Assembly (NCBI GenBank): GCA_026646885.1
Contig: JAPKHK010000002.1
Location: 62,001 to 126,000, forward strand
Direction of reading: 5' to 3'
DNA length: 64,000 nucleotides
Source: Casimicrobiaceae bacterium
GTDB lineage: Bacteria; Pseudomonadota; Gammaproteobacteria; Burkholderiales; Casimicrobiaceae
The notes beneath the pieces were generated by a model. That model saw only the letters and a program-made list of their open reading frames with translations, did no database searches and had not been told where the DNA came from. Shown piece by piece: positions 1-8,002 of the stretch. The position numbers were made by a program, and so were the translations under genes. Every line of letters starts with the position of its first letter. The first letter of the stretch is position 1.

Positions 1-1383
1 CCAAGCCCATAGCGATCCGTCCGTCCGGACCGCCAGAGAGTGGACTTGCCCCGCGGCAACGCTGCGAACTGCGCTCAGAGCCATAACTTGGACCGGTGTG
101 GCTCTGGTGCTGACCGTAGAACCGTCTCCCAGCTGCTTTGCGGAATTGCTGCCCCACGCCCACACGGTGCCGTCCGACTTCACGGCAAGGGAGTGGAAGC
201 CGCCCGTTGCCGCAGCCTGAACGCCGCTCAGCGGGTAAGTCGGAGCACCGCGATTGATGGTGCTGCCGTCGCCAAGCTGGCCGAGCTCGTTTTGCCCAGA
301 GGACCACATCGTCTCGTCACTCTTGAGAATCAACGAAAAATACGTTCCAGCGGCTACCGCCGATGCGCCAGTGGTCACTTGCACTGGTGTGAGCCTCTGT
401 GTGCTGGTGCCGTCACCGAGTTGCCCGTAGCCGTTGTAGCCGAAGGCCCAAACCGAGCCGTCGGTTTTGCGCACCAGCGAGTGGTAACTCCCAGCCCGGA
501 CTTCGACAGCCCCAGTCATGATCTGGGTTGGAACCTGTAGACCACTGGTTGTGCCATTGCCCAACTGCCCGTTGCCGTTGTATCCCCAGACCCAGACCGA
601 ATTATTGGTCTTGACCGCAATGGAGTGATATCTCCCGCCAGCCGCCTGATGGACTCCCGTAGCCACTTGAACCGGCGTGTTGCGGTCGGTGGTGGAGTTG
701 TTTCCGACCTGCCCGCCGCTGTTCGCGCCCCACACCCAAAGGGTACCGTCGGTCTTGAGGGCCAGCGAGTGGTTGTCGCCAGCGCTGATTTCTTTGACTC
801 CGCTGGCAATCACCAGAACGGCGCTGTTGCGTTGCGTCGTGCTGCCGTCCCCAAGCTGACCATATGTGTTGCTTCCCCATGCCCAGACCGAGCCGTCGGT
901 CTTCAGTGCCAGCGTGTGCGACGCGCCCGCTGCCACTGCCTTGACATTGGTGAGGATCTGTACGGGAGCGCTGTGGTTCGTGGTGTCACCGGTTCCCAGT
1001 TGGCCTGAGGTGTTGTAGCCCCACACCCACAGCGTGCCGTCGGTCTTCACCGCGATGGTGTGGCCTCCGCCGCCCGCTGCCGTGGCAACGCCATCGAGCA
1101 CTTTCAGCGGCGTGGCGCGACTGACGTAGCCGCCATCGCCCAGGGTTCCAAGGCCATTGGATCCCCAAGTCCAGAGCGTGCCATCGTCTCGAATCAAAAA
1201 AGCATGATCCGAACCGGTGCCTATCTGCAACCCATAGGCACAGAAGGCTGATGAGAGCCCGAGGACTGTCGCTATCAGCCGTCGCGCCATGGGTTGGCCA
1301 TGACGTTTGCATGCCGCGAAAAGCGATCCCAATGATTTTTTGAAGAGTTTGGTGCTCATGTTAATCCCCACCCGATTTTGCAT
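1..1383 (-). CDS. Exported RCC1-repeat (beta-propeller) protein, 3' end outside window
   Basis: The reading frame is open from 1383 to the window edge, so at least 461 residues are present and the C terminus is missing. After a hydrophobic signal-like stretch ending near residue 45 (SSAFCAYG), it consists of about 50-residue repeats built on the pattern HS(L/I)A(V/L)KTDGT(L/V)W(A/V)WG.N..GQLG(D/N)G, the RCC1 signature that folds into a seven-bladed propeller. Bacterial RCC1 proteins are generally exported or surface-associated, and their partners are mostly unknown. I chose the start at 1383 because GGGGAGGAG lies just upstream; in-frame ATGs at 1359 and 1290 have weaker or no ribosome sites. 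It is divergent from the caspase-like gene. No enzymatic role can be assigned. Confidence 0.85.
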   Translation of the reverse strand, partial: MQNRVGINMSTKLFKKSLGSLFAACKRHGQPMARRLIATVLGLSSAFCAYGLQIGTGSDHAFLIRDDGTLWTWGSNGLGTLGDGGYVSRATPLKVLDGVATAAGGGGHTIAVKTDGTLWVWGYNTSGQLGTGDTTNHSAPVQILTNVKAVAAGASHTLALKTDGSVWAWGSNTYGQLGDGSTTQRNSAVLVIASGVKEISAGDNHSLALKTDGTLWVWGANSGGQVGNNSTTDRNTPVQVATGVHQAAGGRYHSIAVKTNNSVWVWGYNGNGQLGNGTTSGLQVPTQIMTGAVEVRAGSYHSLVRKTDGSVWAFGYNGYGQLGDGTSTQRLTPVQVTTGASAVAAGTYFSLILKSDETMWSSGQNELGQLGDGSTINRGAPTYPLSGVQAAATGGFHSLAVKSDGTVWAWGSNSAKQLGDGSTVSTRATPVQVMALSAVRSVAAGQVHSLAVRTDGSLWAW

Positions 1384-1519
1384 CCGCTCCTCCCCGAAGC
1401 GAGAGGCGCGAATGCCGATCGATGAATCCTGCGTGCAATGTGTCTATTGTGACCGCCCAATGCTACGAGTGCATGTTAGCGCCCGCCTTGGGTCGACGCA
1501 ATGGCCAATAATCAGAGTA

Positions 1520-1548
1520 TTGACGGCCTGGCACGAGACACCTTTAGT
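1520..1548 (+). promoter_or_regulatory. Putative sigma-70 promoter of the caspase-like gene
   Basis: TTGACG (1520-1525) and TTTAGT (1543-1548) are separated by exactly 17 bases in the gap between the divergent RCC1 and caspase-like genes. The -10 element matches four of six consensus bases. The start codon at 1636 would leave a leader of about 80 bases. This rests on consensus and spacing only. Confidence 0.4.
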
Positions 1549-1635
1549 CCGCCGATCTCGGGGCTGGATTTTCCCAATGAAGACGCATAGACTCAAAAAA
1601 TTATCACCGCCTGCCCTAACGCTGAGCCGCCGTTC

Positions 1636-3831
1636 ATGCTTGCGCGACTAAAATTCTTGGTACTTTTTCTTGCTTGGGCGTGCTCCTTGGGGTGCGCGCC
1701 GGCGGTGCGCGCGTTGACTCAGCCCAAGGCACCCCAGACCAGTGAAATACCGCGCGTGGCGCTGGTGATAGGGAACAACGATTATCAGCAAGTCCAGAAG
1801 CTCAACAATGCCGTGCCTGATGCCAGGGCAATGGCCAAGGAGTTTCGCGCGCTGGGCTTCGATGTAATCGAGAAGATCAACGTCGACCAGCGGGCGATGA
1901 AAGCGGCGGTGCGCGAATTCGTGAAGCGCGTGGGCAATGGTGGGGTGGGGGCGTTCTTCTACGCCGGCCACGGTGTCCAGGAGGGCGGCGACAATTATCT
2001 CCTGCCCGTCGACATCAGCAAGCTCACTGATCCGGGCGCGCTAGTGGACGAAGCGGTGGAGCTGAACAGCGACATCATGGCGCGGGTTGGGCAGGCCGGC
2101 GCGAAGTTCTCCTTGCTGGTTATCGATGCCTGCCGCGACAACCCGTTTCCCAAGCGCGCTGGACGCAGTGTGGGCGGCACCCGCGGGTTGACGGCGGCCG
2201 CTGAAACGCCGGAGGGGATGGTCGTCGTCTATTCCGCGGGCGTAGGACAGCAAGCGCTCGATCGGCTTGACGACAACGACCGCAATCCGAACGGCCTATT
2301 TACGCGAGAATTCGTCGTCGAGCTGCGCAAACCCGGCGTAGAAGTGGCCGAAATGGTGCGCAACGTTCGGCAGCGGGTGAAGGCGGCGGCCGCCACCGTG
2401 CAACACGAACAAACGCCCGCTATCTATATCCAGGCAGATCGCTTTTACTTGGTGGCGCCGCCGCCGCTACCCGAGCCGCCGATCATGCCCAGTTCCGAGG
2501 ACGCGCTTTGGGCTCAGCTCGACAGCGACAAACCCTGCGAGTACCAGGCTTACCTGGAGGAATACCCCAAGGGCAAGTTCGCGGCATTGGCGCGCATCCG
2601 TGCGCGTGACTGTATCCCCACGGCGCGCGTGGCGCCGACTGCGGCGGTGGCGATGACCACACCGCCGGCGGCGCAACAGCGCCCCCTCAGTCTTCCGCCC
2701 GCCGCCGCAGGGCGCGATGAGCGCGCCGCCGTTCCTATAAAAGAGCCGCCGCCGGCCAAGGCTGCACCAACGGAACAAGTGGCGAAGGCGCTGGCTCCTG
2801 CGCCGGCACCCGTACCAGCGAAAGCGGTGGAACGTAGGGAACAGACAGCGCAGGCAGCGGTTCCGCCCGCCGCAGCCAACGTGCCGACAAAGGCGGCGCC
2901 GAAGGGGAAATCGTCCTCACAAACGGTTGCCAAGGAAACAACGATGGCACCGAGCAAGTCGGGCCCGTTCTCGTCGGTAAAGGACAGTGAGCCCAGCAAG
3001 AAGGCGGTCGAGTCGCCAACGAGCACAGCTTCTGCGGATTCCTTCCTTGAACTTCCCCTGCCCGCGCTGGTGGCCCCTCCCGCCGAGGTTGCGGAGAAGT
3101 CTCCGCCCCGGGAGGTGGGTCGAAAGAAACCATCTCCCGTGACCGCACCGCTCAAGCTCGAAATCACACCGCCGCCGAGAGAAGAGAAGATTCAGGTGGC
3201 GATGCTCGCGCCGGCCAAGGATGCGCTTGCTTCCATCCGGACCAAACGCGAGCCTGGCGATCAGCCCGAACTCAGGGCGGGCGACGCTTGGACGTTGCAG
3301 CGTGTCGACCTTTACACCGGTTCCATCCTGGCCGGGTGGCAAGAACGCCTGCATTCGATCGATGGCACCTTGGCAAAACTTGATTCGAGCACCAAGGTTG
3401 GACGATCGGTCACTTCCGGCCTGGTGGATCTGGATCTGGCAACCTGGCGTATCGAAAGCGCGCGCATCATCGAAGGCAAACCCGTTCCGCTCACGTTTCC
3501 GCTCTCGGTGGGGAAGAGTTGGGAATACAGCTATCGGCGCAAGCGTAACGATGATTTAGGCGTTACCCATTACCATGTCAAAGCGACCGTGGATGCGTGG
3601 GAGAAAGTGGAAACCCCGGCGGGCGTTTTCGACGCCTTCAAGGTTGTTCACATCATGCATTACGAAACCCAGAAAGAGGGCCGCAACTGGTCGAGCGCAT
3701 CGGAACAGGTCTATTGGTATGCGCCCGCGGCTCGTCGCTGGGTGCGGCGCGATTTCATCGACCGCGACAGCCGCGGTCGCATTGCCGACAAGTATCGAGA
3801 AGAAGTGATCGGCGTCAGTCTCAGTCAATGA
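1636..3831 (+). CDS. Exported caspase-like (peptidase C14) protein with C-terminal domain of unknown function
   Basis: A 731-residue protein with an N-terminal hydrophobic export signal (about residues 5-27). A caspase/metacaspase p20-like domain spans roughly 40-270, with the catalytic pair His112 in YAGHGVQ and Cys166 in DACRDNPF. Residues about 275-340 form a short linker containing a conserved-looking WAQLDSDKPCEYQAYLEEYP segment (an SEL1/TPR-like or caspase-associated stretch). Then comes about 200 residues of Pro/Ala/Lys-rich low-complexity sequence, and a C-terminal domain (about 540-731) rich in Trp and Tyr that I do not recognise. Bacterial C14 proteins cleave after basic residues in stress or signalling roles; the substrate here is unknown. 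The 3' end overlaps the convergent nuclease gene by seven bases. Confidence 0.85.
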   Translation: MLARLKFLVLFLAWACSLGCAPAVRALTQPKAPQTSEIPRVALVIGNNDYQQVQKLNNAVPDARAMAKEFRALGFDVIEKINVDQRAMKAAVREFVKRVGNGGVGAFFYAGHGVQEGGDNYLLPVDISKLTDPGALVDEAVELNSDIMARVGQAGAKFSLLVIDACRDNPFPKRAGRSVGGTRGLTAAAETPEGMVVVYSAGVGQQALDRLDDNDRNPNGLFTREFVVELRKPGVEVAEMVRNVRQRVKAAAATVQHEQTPAIYIQADRFYLVAPPPLPEPPIMPSSEDALWAQLDSDKPCEYQAYLEEYPKGKFAALARIRARDCIPTARVAPTAAVAMTTPPAAQQRPLSLPPAAAGRDERAAVPIKEPPPAKAAPTEQVAKALAPAPAPVPAKAVERREQTAQAAVPPAAANVPTKAAPKGKSSSQTVAKETTMAPSKSGPFSSVKDSEPSKKAVESPTSTASADSFLELPLPALVAPPAEVAEKSPPREVGRKKPSPVTAPLKLEITPPPREEKIQVAMLAPAKDALASIRTKREPGDQPELRAGDAWTLQRVDLYTGSILAGWQERLHSIDGTLAKLDSSTKVGRSVTSGLVDLDLATWRIESARIIEGKPVPLTFPLSVGKSWEYSYRRKRNDDLGVTHYHVKATVDAWEKVETPAGVFDAFKVVHIMHYETQKEGRNWSSASEQVYWYAPAARRWVRRDFIDRDSRGRIADKYREEVIGVSLSQ

Positions 3832-5255
3832 GATTTGTTGTGGCGTGCGCCTGCCCTCCCAGGAAGCTCTTGCACGCTTCGACGCCTGGCCGGCTGCTTC
3901 AGGTAGCGGTCGAGGATTCTGTAGACGTCAAAATCGAAAGCGGTCGGCCGCGGCATTGCCAGGATCTCGAGCAAGTCCGTCTCGTCCCGCGCGCTCCCCA
4001 GATGGCGCCACTGGTCGAAGATTTCCGCACAGTTCCGACGCGTCTCCGGGTGCACTTCGCGAATGCCGATGGCGCCTCGATAGGGCCAAGGCTTGATTCG
4101 GTAGGGCAGGAGAGCCTGTGCCAGGCGCAGAGTGTGGGTGAGGGCGTCTTCTTCCCCCACGCAAGCGCCGCGGCACTTGCGAATTTGCCGGGCAAAGCAT
4201 GGCCCGCTGCGCTTTTCCAGACCCAGCACCTTCCAGCATAGCCCCTGTTCCGCGGCGAGATGCGCCAGGGTGGCGCGTGCCTTGGCGCGAGAGGAAAACG
4301 GGCCAAACCAGTCCGCGTCCACCCCAGGGTCGCCGCTCCTGGCGTCGACCCAGCGCAGCTCGCCGCTTCCCGGGTCGAGACACAGCGCGATCGGTTGTTC
4401 CAGTTTGCGCAGCTGGCGGTTGTAGAGCGGCTGCAGCTCTTTGACCAGCGCCGCTTCGCGCAACAGCGCGCCCAGTTCGCCGCAGGTTTCCTCGAACTCG
4501 ATGCGCTGAACTGCGGCCGAGAGTTTCAGATCTTTGCCGCTGCGGTGATCGCCCGAGAAGTGTGCAAGCACGCGCTCGCGCAAATTGACGCTCTTGCCGA
4601 CATAGATGGGCAAGCTATTGAGGCCATAGAAAAGATAGATGCCCGGTCCCTCCGGCAGGGCTTTGATTTGCTCGGGCGGCAGCTGCGGCGGAAGACTGGG
4701 TGTCTTGAGCAGGCGCTGGACCGCGGCGCTGAATGCCTCCTCTCCATGCTCAGTGCGTGCCACCTGCAGGAACTGCCAAACTAGGCGCACATCGCCCAAG
4801 GCCCGATGCCGGTCGACCACGCTGAGGCCATGCCGGGCAGTTAGTGCATCCAGGCCGTGGCCGCGCTGTGCCGCGTACAGGGCGCGGGAAAGGCGCACCG
4901 TGCAGAGTGTCGGTGCTTGGAAGCGGGCGCCTAGGCGCCGATATTCGTTCTTGAGAAAGCCATAATCAAAACGCGCGTTATGCGCGACCAGCACCCGGCC
5001 ATCGAGTCGGCTCCATAGCTCTTTGGCGATTTCCGCGAAACGCGGCGCGTCGGCCACCATTTCATTGCTGATTCCGGTCAACGCCTGTATCGCGGGCGGG
5101 ATCGAAATCTCCGGAAAAACCAGGCTGCACCATTCGTCGGTCATTCGGCCATCTTCCACGCGCATCACCGCGACTTCGGTGATGCGGTCGCCCACTGGGC
5201 TTACACCAGTGGTTTCCAGATCGACGATACAAAAAGGCGGAATGCTCATGTGCAT
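3825..5255 (-). CDS. DnaQ-like 3'-5' exonuclease fused to GIY-YIG (Cho/UvrC-type) endonuclease
   Basis: A 476-residue fusion. Residues about 8-170 are a DEDDh exonuclease like the DNA polymerase III epsilon subunit (VDLETTG with Asp12 and Glu14; HNARFDYGF; HRALGDV). Residues about 205-290 are a GIY-YIG nuclease (GPGIYLFYG, PIYVGKSVNL), followed by a UvrC/Cho-related C-terminal region. In proteobacteria Cho-type nucleases make the 3' incision in nucleotide excision repair and are often SOS-induced; this exonuclease-Cho architecture is common in betaproteobacteria. It is divergent from the LexA-like gene, and the shared 104-base gap carries a palindromic operator, so LexA control is a reasonable inference. 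The start could be ATG 5255 or 5249; neither has a clear ribosome site. Confidence 0.9.
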   Translation of the reverse strand: MHMSIPPFCIVDLETTGVSPVGDRITEVAVMRVEDGRMTDEWCSLVFPEISIPPAIQALTGISNEMVADAPRFAEIAKELWSRLDGRVLVAHNARFDYGFLKNEYRRLGARFQAPTLCTVRLSRALYAAQRGHGLDALTARHGLSVVDRHRALGDVRLVWQFLQVARTEHGEEAFSAAVQRLLKTPSLPPQLPPEQIKALPEGPGIYLFYGLNSLPIYVGKSVNLRERVLAHFSGDHRSGKDLKLSAAVQRIEFEETCGELGALLREAALVKELQPLYNRQLRKLEQPIALCLDPGSGELRWVDARSGDPGVDADWFGPFSSRAKARATLAHLAAEQGLCWKVLGLEKRSGPCFARQIRKCRGACVGEEDALTHTLRLAQALLPYRIKPWPYRGAIGIREVHPETRRNCAEIFDQWRHLGSARDETDLLEILAMPRPTAFDFDVYRILDRYLKQPARRRSVQELPGRAGARHNKSH

Positions 5256-5293
5256 TGGAGAAGTTCACGCCAAGGGCTGGCGAAGCCTTGGTA

Positions 5294-5322
5294 TTGACCT
5301 CGGAACGATCGTTCGATATTCT
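5294..5322 (+). promoter_or_regulatory. Putative lexA promoter with embedded operator palindrome
   Basis: TTGACC (5294-5299) and TATTCT (5317-5322) are separated by 17 bases. The spacer contains the perfect 12-base palindrome GAACGATCGTTC (5303-5314), of the GAAC-N4-GTTC type known for Gram-positive LexA. A repressor bound there would occlude polymerase, so autoregulation is expected. The same palindrome sits about 50 bases upstream of the divergent nuclease start and could control both genes. Confidence 0.6.
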
Positions 5323-5359
5323 AACACTGTCCCCGCTGAATGAGCAGCAAGAGCCGCGT

Positions 5360-5941
5360 ATGAGCCATGACCGCCAATATCTCGAGAAGCTACAGGACTA
5401 TTACGCGCGTTACCGAGTCTTGCCGTCCTATGCCGCAATGGGCGAGCTCTTGGGGCTGCGATCCAAATCCTCCGTTGCAGCGTTAGTCGAGCGTCTGAAG
5501 GAGGCTGGTTTTGTCGAAGCCACACCGGGGCGGCGGCTTGCGCCCACCGCGCAGTTTTTTGGCCGCGCCATTGCGAACTCGCCAGTCCGCGCGGGTATGC
5601 CGCAGGCCGCTGAGGCGGGAAGCTCCGAAACGATATCTCTGGACGGATACCTCGTGGAGAAGCCCTCGCGAACGGTGTTGATTCGCGTAAGGGGCGATTC
5701 GATGAATGACGCCGGCATACTCGATGGCGACCTTGCCGTCGTGGAATGCACTCCAAGTGCCAAGCGTGGCGATATCGTTGTGGCGATTGTGGACGACGAA
5801 TTCACCCTCAAGCGACTCGATACCGAGCGCGGCCGCTTCGTGCTTAAACCTGAGAACAAGGCCTATCCGACCATACGCCCGCAAGGAGCGTTGGAAATCT
5901 TTGGCGTGATGGTGGGCCTCGTGCGCAAGACCGCGCACTGA
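5360..5941 (+). CDS. lexA: LexA-family SOS repressor, compact form
   Basis: A 193-residue protein starting MSHDRQYLEKL; the open frame extends to 5255, but the promoter at 5294-5322 and LexA homology make ATG 5360 the likely start. Residues about 1-60 form a winged helix (LPSYAAMGELLGLRS..VAALVERLKEAGF). The C-terminal S24 protease domain has the Ser/Lys dyad, Ser114 in RGDSMNDAG and Lys151 in EFTLKRL, and a candidate Ala78-Gly79 self-cleavage bond. LexA represses DNA-damage genes until RecA filaments trigger autocleavage. It is shorter and N-terminally divergent from E. coli LexA, so a second, specialised LexA-like regulator is possible. The upstream palindrome supports autoregulation. Confidence 0.87.
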   Translation: MSHDRQYLEKLQDYYARYRVLPSYAAMGELLGLRSKSSVAALVERLKEAGFVEATPGRRLAPTAQFFGRAIANSPVRAGMPQAAEAGSSETISLDGYLVEKPSRTVLIRVRGDSMNDAGILDGDLAVVECTPSAKRGDIVVAIVDDEFTLKRLDTERGRFVLKPENKAYPTIRPQGALEIFGVMVGLVRKTAH

Positions 5942-6395
5942 CCGCGCACTTGCCGCGCTCGCCCAATCGAAACAGCGTTGCGGTTGCCTGTGGTCGGCAC
6001 TTTCCGCCCGGTTTCCCCTGCCCAATTGTGGCGGTGGTGTCAGCGAGTCACGACCTCGGGTCTTGAGCTTCTTGCAGCCTTCGAGGCGGACGCGGTGCCC
6101 GTTCTAACGCTCGCAATCGGGTTGCCGGGGCGTGGTTCTTGCATCTGCGGCAAGCTGCGGACGCCGCGAGATGCGCAAGGGTGTGCCGCGGTGCGGTATG
6201 ATCACCCCCTGGCGCAAGCTCTCGGCAATGCCCGGAACAGCATGCGCTCGCAGACGGAGGCTTCAGTTGGAGGATCCCCAGGTGGCTCGGAATCGGGTTC
6301 GGTAGTCCGGTGAAGCGCTACGTAACTCGGGATTCAGAGGAGCCGGGCGGCACTGCTGAGGGCGAAAAAGCTTGAACGGACTGGAAGAGAGAGTA
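5942..6395. other. 454-base gap with no convincing gene; possible sigma-54 element
   Basis: An open frame at 5978-6313 has no recognisable family or ribosome site and I do not call it. A GG-N10-GC element (GGGCGTGGTTCTTGCA, 6128-6143) resembles a -24/-12 sigma-54 promoter with an intact TTGCA half but a weak -24 half. If used, the downstream dehydrogenase would have a leader of roughly 240 bases. The GC-rich segment 6180-6370 could be structured, but I match it to no RNA family. Confidence 0.3.
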
Positions 6396-7184
6396 ATGAA
6401 ATCGTTGTCTAATCGCAGTGCAGTGGTGACCGGGTCCACCAGTGGCATAGGCTTGGGCATTGCCGAGGCTCTGGCCGCGGCGGGCGCCAATGTGATGCTA
6501 AACGGTTTTGGAAAGGCGGCGGAAATCGAGGCACTGAGGCGCCGCGTGGGTGAACAGTACGGCGTGCTGGCGGCTTATCATCCTGCCGACATGTCCAAGG
6601 GCGTGGAAGTTGCCGCCATGGTTCGCCGTGCTGAACAGGAACTGGGTGCCGTGGATATACTCGTCAACAATGCCGGCATACAGCACGTGGCGCCGGTCGA
6701 CGAGTTCCCCGACGAGAAGTGGGAAGCGATCATCGCAATAAACTTCTCCTCGAACTTCTACGCGATCAAGGCGGCGCTTCCGGGAATGAAGAAGCGGGGT
6801 TGGGGCCGCATCATCAACATCGCTTCCGCTCATGGCCTCGTGGCGTCCCCATTCAAGTCGGCCTACGTTGGCGCCAAGCACGGTGTCGTTGGCTTGACCA
6901 AAGCGGTCGCGTTGGAGACTGCGGAGACGGGCATCACTTGCAACGCCATTTGCCCCGCCTACGTCGCCACCCCCCTGGTCAACGCGCAGATCGATGCACA
7001 GGCGGAGGTTCACAATTTGCCGCGCGACCAGGTCATTCGCGAGGTCATCCTTGCGGCACAACCGAACAAGCGCTTCGTGGGCATCGATGAAATAGGCGCC
7101 CTGGCGGTTTATCTCGCCTCGCCGTTAGCCGCCTCGATCACCGGCGCCGCTTTGTCCATAGACGGCGGCTGGACGGCCCGCTGA
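6396..7184 (+). CDS. bdhA: 3-hydroxybutyrate dehydrogenase (SDR family)
   Basis: A 262-residue short-chain dehydrogenase that oxidises D-3-hydroxybutyrate to acetoacetate with NAD+, the step that recovers reducing power from PHB monomers. Visible features are the TGSTSGIGLGIA Rossmann glycine motif at the N terminus, NNAG, the YVGAK catalytic Tyr/Lys, and a C-terminal SIDGGWTAR ending typical of this enzyme. The start is ATG 6396, preceded by GGAAGAGAGAG; an upstream in-frame TTG at 6372 is less likely. Fourteen bases separate it from the Crp/Fnr regulator, so the two may be co-transcribed. The extracellular PHB depolymerase at 33-35 kb would supply its substrate. Confidence 0.9.
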   Translation: MKSLSNRSAVVTGSTSGIGLGIAEALAAAGANVMLNGFGKAAEIEALRRRVGEQYGVLAAYHPADMSKGVEVAAMVRRAEQELGAVDILVNNAGIQHVAPVDEFPDEKWEAIIAINFSSNFYAIKAALPGMKKRGWGRIINIASAHGLVASPFKSAYVGAKHGVVGLTKAVALETAETGITCNAICPAYVATPLVNAQIDAQAEVHNLPRDQVIREVILAAQPNKRFVGIDEIGALAVYLASPLAASITGAALSIDGGWTAR

Positions 7185-7197
7185 TTGTGGAGGCAGG

Positions 7198-7893
7198 GTG
7201 TCGGTCACGCGAAAGATCAAGGTTCAATCGTTTCTTGGCAATCTGCCGCTCTTCAACGATCTCGCCGCCGAGGAGCTGAACCGCATCGCCATGGGCACCG
7301 CGGAGCTGCATTTGCAGCGCGGCGACATGCTCTACCGCAAGGGGGAACAAAGCACGGGGTTGTATTGCGTGGTCTTCGGACAGATCAAGCTCTCGTCGAC
7401 TTCTGCACAGGGCGACGAGAAGGTGGTCGAGATCATCGGCCCGGGAGCAAGTTTCGGCGAGGCGGTGATGTTCATGGAAAAGCCGCACATCCTTTTCGCC
7501 CAGGCGCTTGCCGACTCTCTATTGCTGCAGGTTTCCCGCCATTCCATCTTCGAGGAAATCGATCGTGATCCTGCTTTCGCCCGCAAGCTCCTGGCTGGTT
7601 TGAGCCGGCGCTTGCATAGTCTGGTGAGTGATGTCGAGTGGTATTCGCTGCGCTCTGGCGCCCAGCGTGTGATCGGCTATTTCTTGCGCCAACCTTTGGA
7701 GAGCGACGCCAACGGCAAGGCCTATCATCTGAGTTTGCCGACCAGCAAGAACATCGTCGCTTCGCGGCTGAGCCTTACTCCCGAGCATTTCTCGCGCATC
7801 TTGCACGAGCTCGTGGAGAACGGTCTGATCGCGGTCAAAGGGCGCGAGGTCGCGCTTTTTGACGTCGAGAAGTTACGAACCTATACCGGCTGA
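7198..7893 (+). CDS. Crp/Fnr-family regulator with FNR-type DNA specificity
   Basis: A 231-residue regulator: an N-terminal cyclic-nucleotide-binding-like barrel (about 15-130, with GPGASFGEAVMF), a dimerisation helix, and a C-terminal Crp-type winged helix. The recognition helix carries Glu196-x2-Ser199-Arg200 (TPEHFSR), the residues by which FNR, ANR and DNR read TTGAT half-sites. It lacks the N-terminal cysteines of FNR (only one Cys, residue 57), so it should not carry a 4Fe-4S cluster; a DNR-like heme/NO sensor is one option. GTG start at 7198 with GTGGAGG upstream. It is a candidate regulator of the FNR-like boxes at 9889 and 16112. Confidence 0.85.
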   Translation: MSVTRKIKVQSFLGNLPLFNDLAAEELNRIAMGTAELHLQRGDMLYRKGEQSTGLYCVVFGQIKLSSTSAQGDEKVVEIIGPGASFGEAVMFMEKPHILFAQALADSLLLQVSRHSIFEEIDRDPAFARKLLAGLSRRLHSLVSDVEWYSLRSGAQRVIGYFLRQPLESDANGKAYHLSLPTSKNIVASRLSLTPEHFSRILHELVENGLIAVKGREVALFDVEKLRTYTG

Positions 7894-8002
7894 CCGCCGC
7901 CGCAGCTTCGGTTCCGGCGTGCTGCCTGACACTGCCGACGGCAAAGGGCCGGGGTGCTTTGCCCTGGCGGGGTGGCCAAAGTCAACCGCTGAGCGGGCGA
8001 GG

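Noticed and set aside
40-540. 166-codon plus-strand open frame
   Set aside because: It is antisense to RCC1 repeats, whose regular blades are unambiguous on the minus strand.
2550-3167. 205-codon minus-strand open frame
   Set aside because: Antisense of the Pro/Ala-rich linker of the caspase-like protein; low-complexity Gly/Ala/Ser translation.
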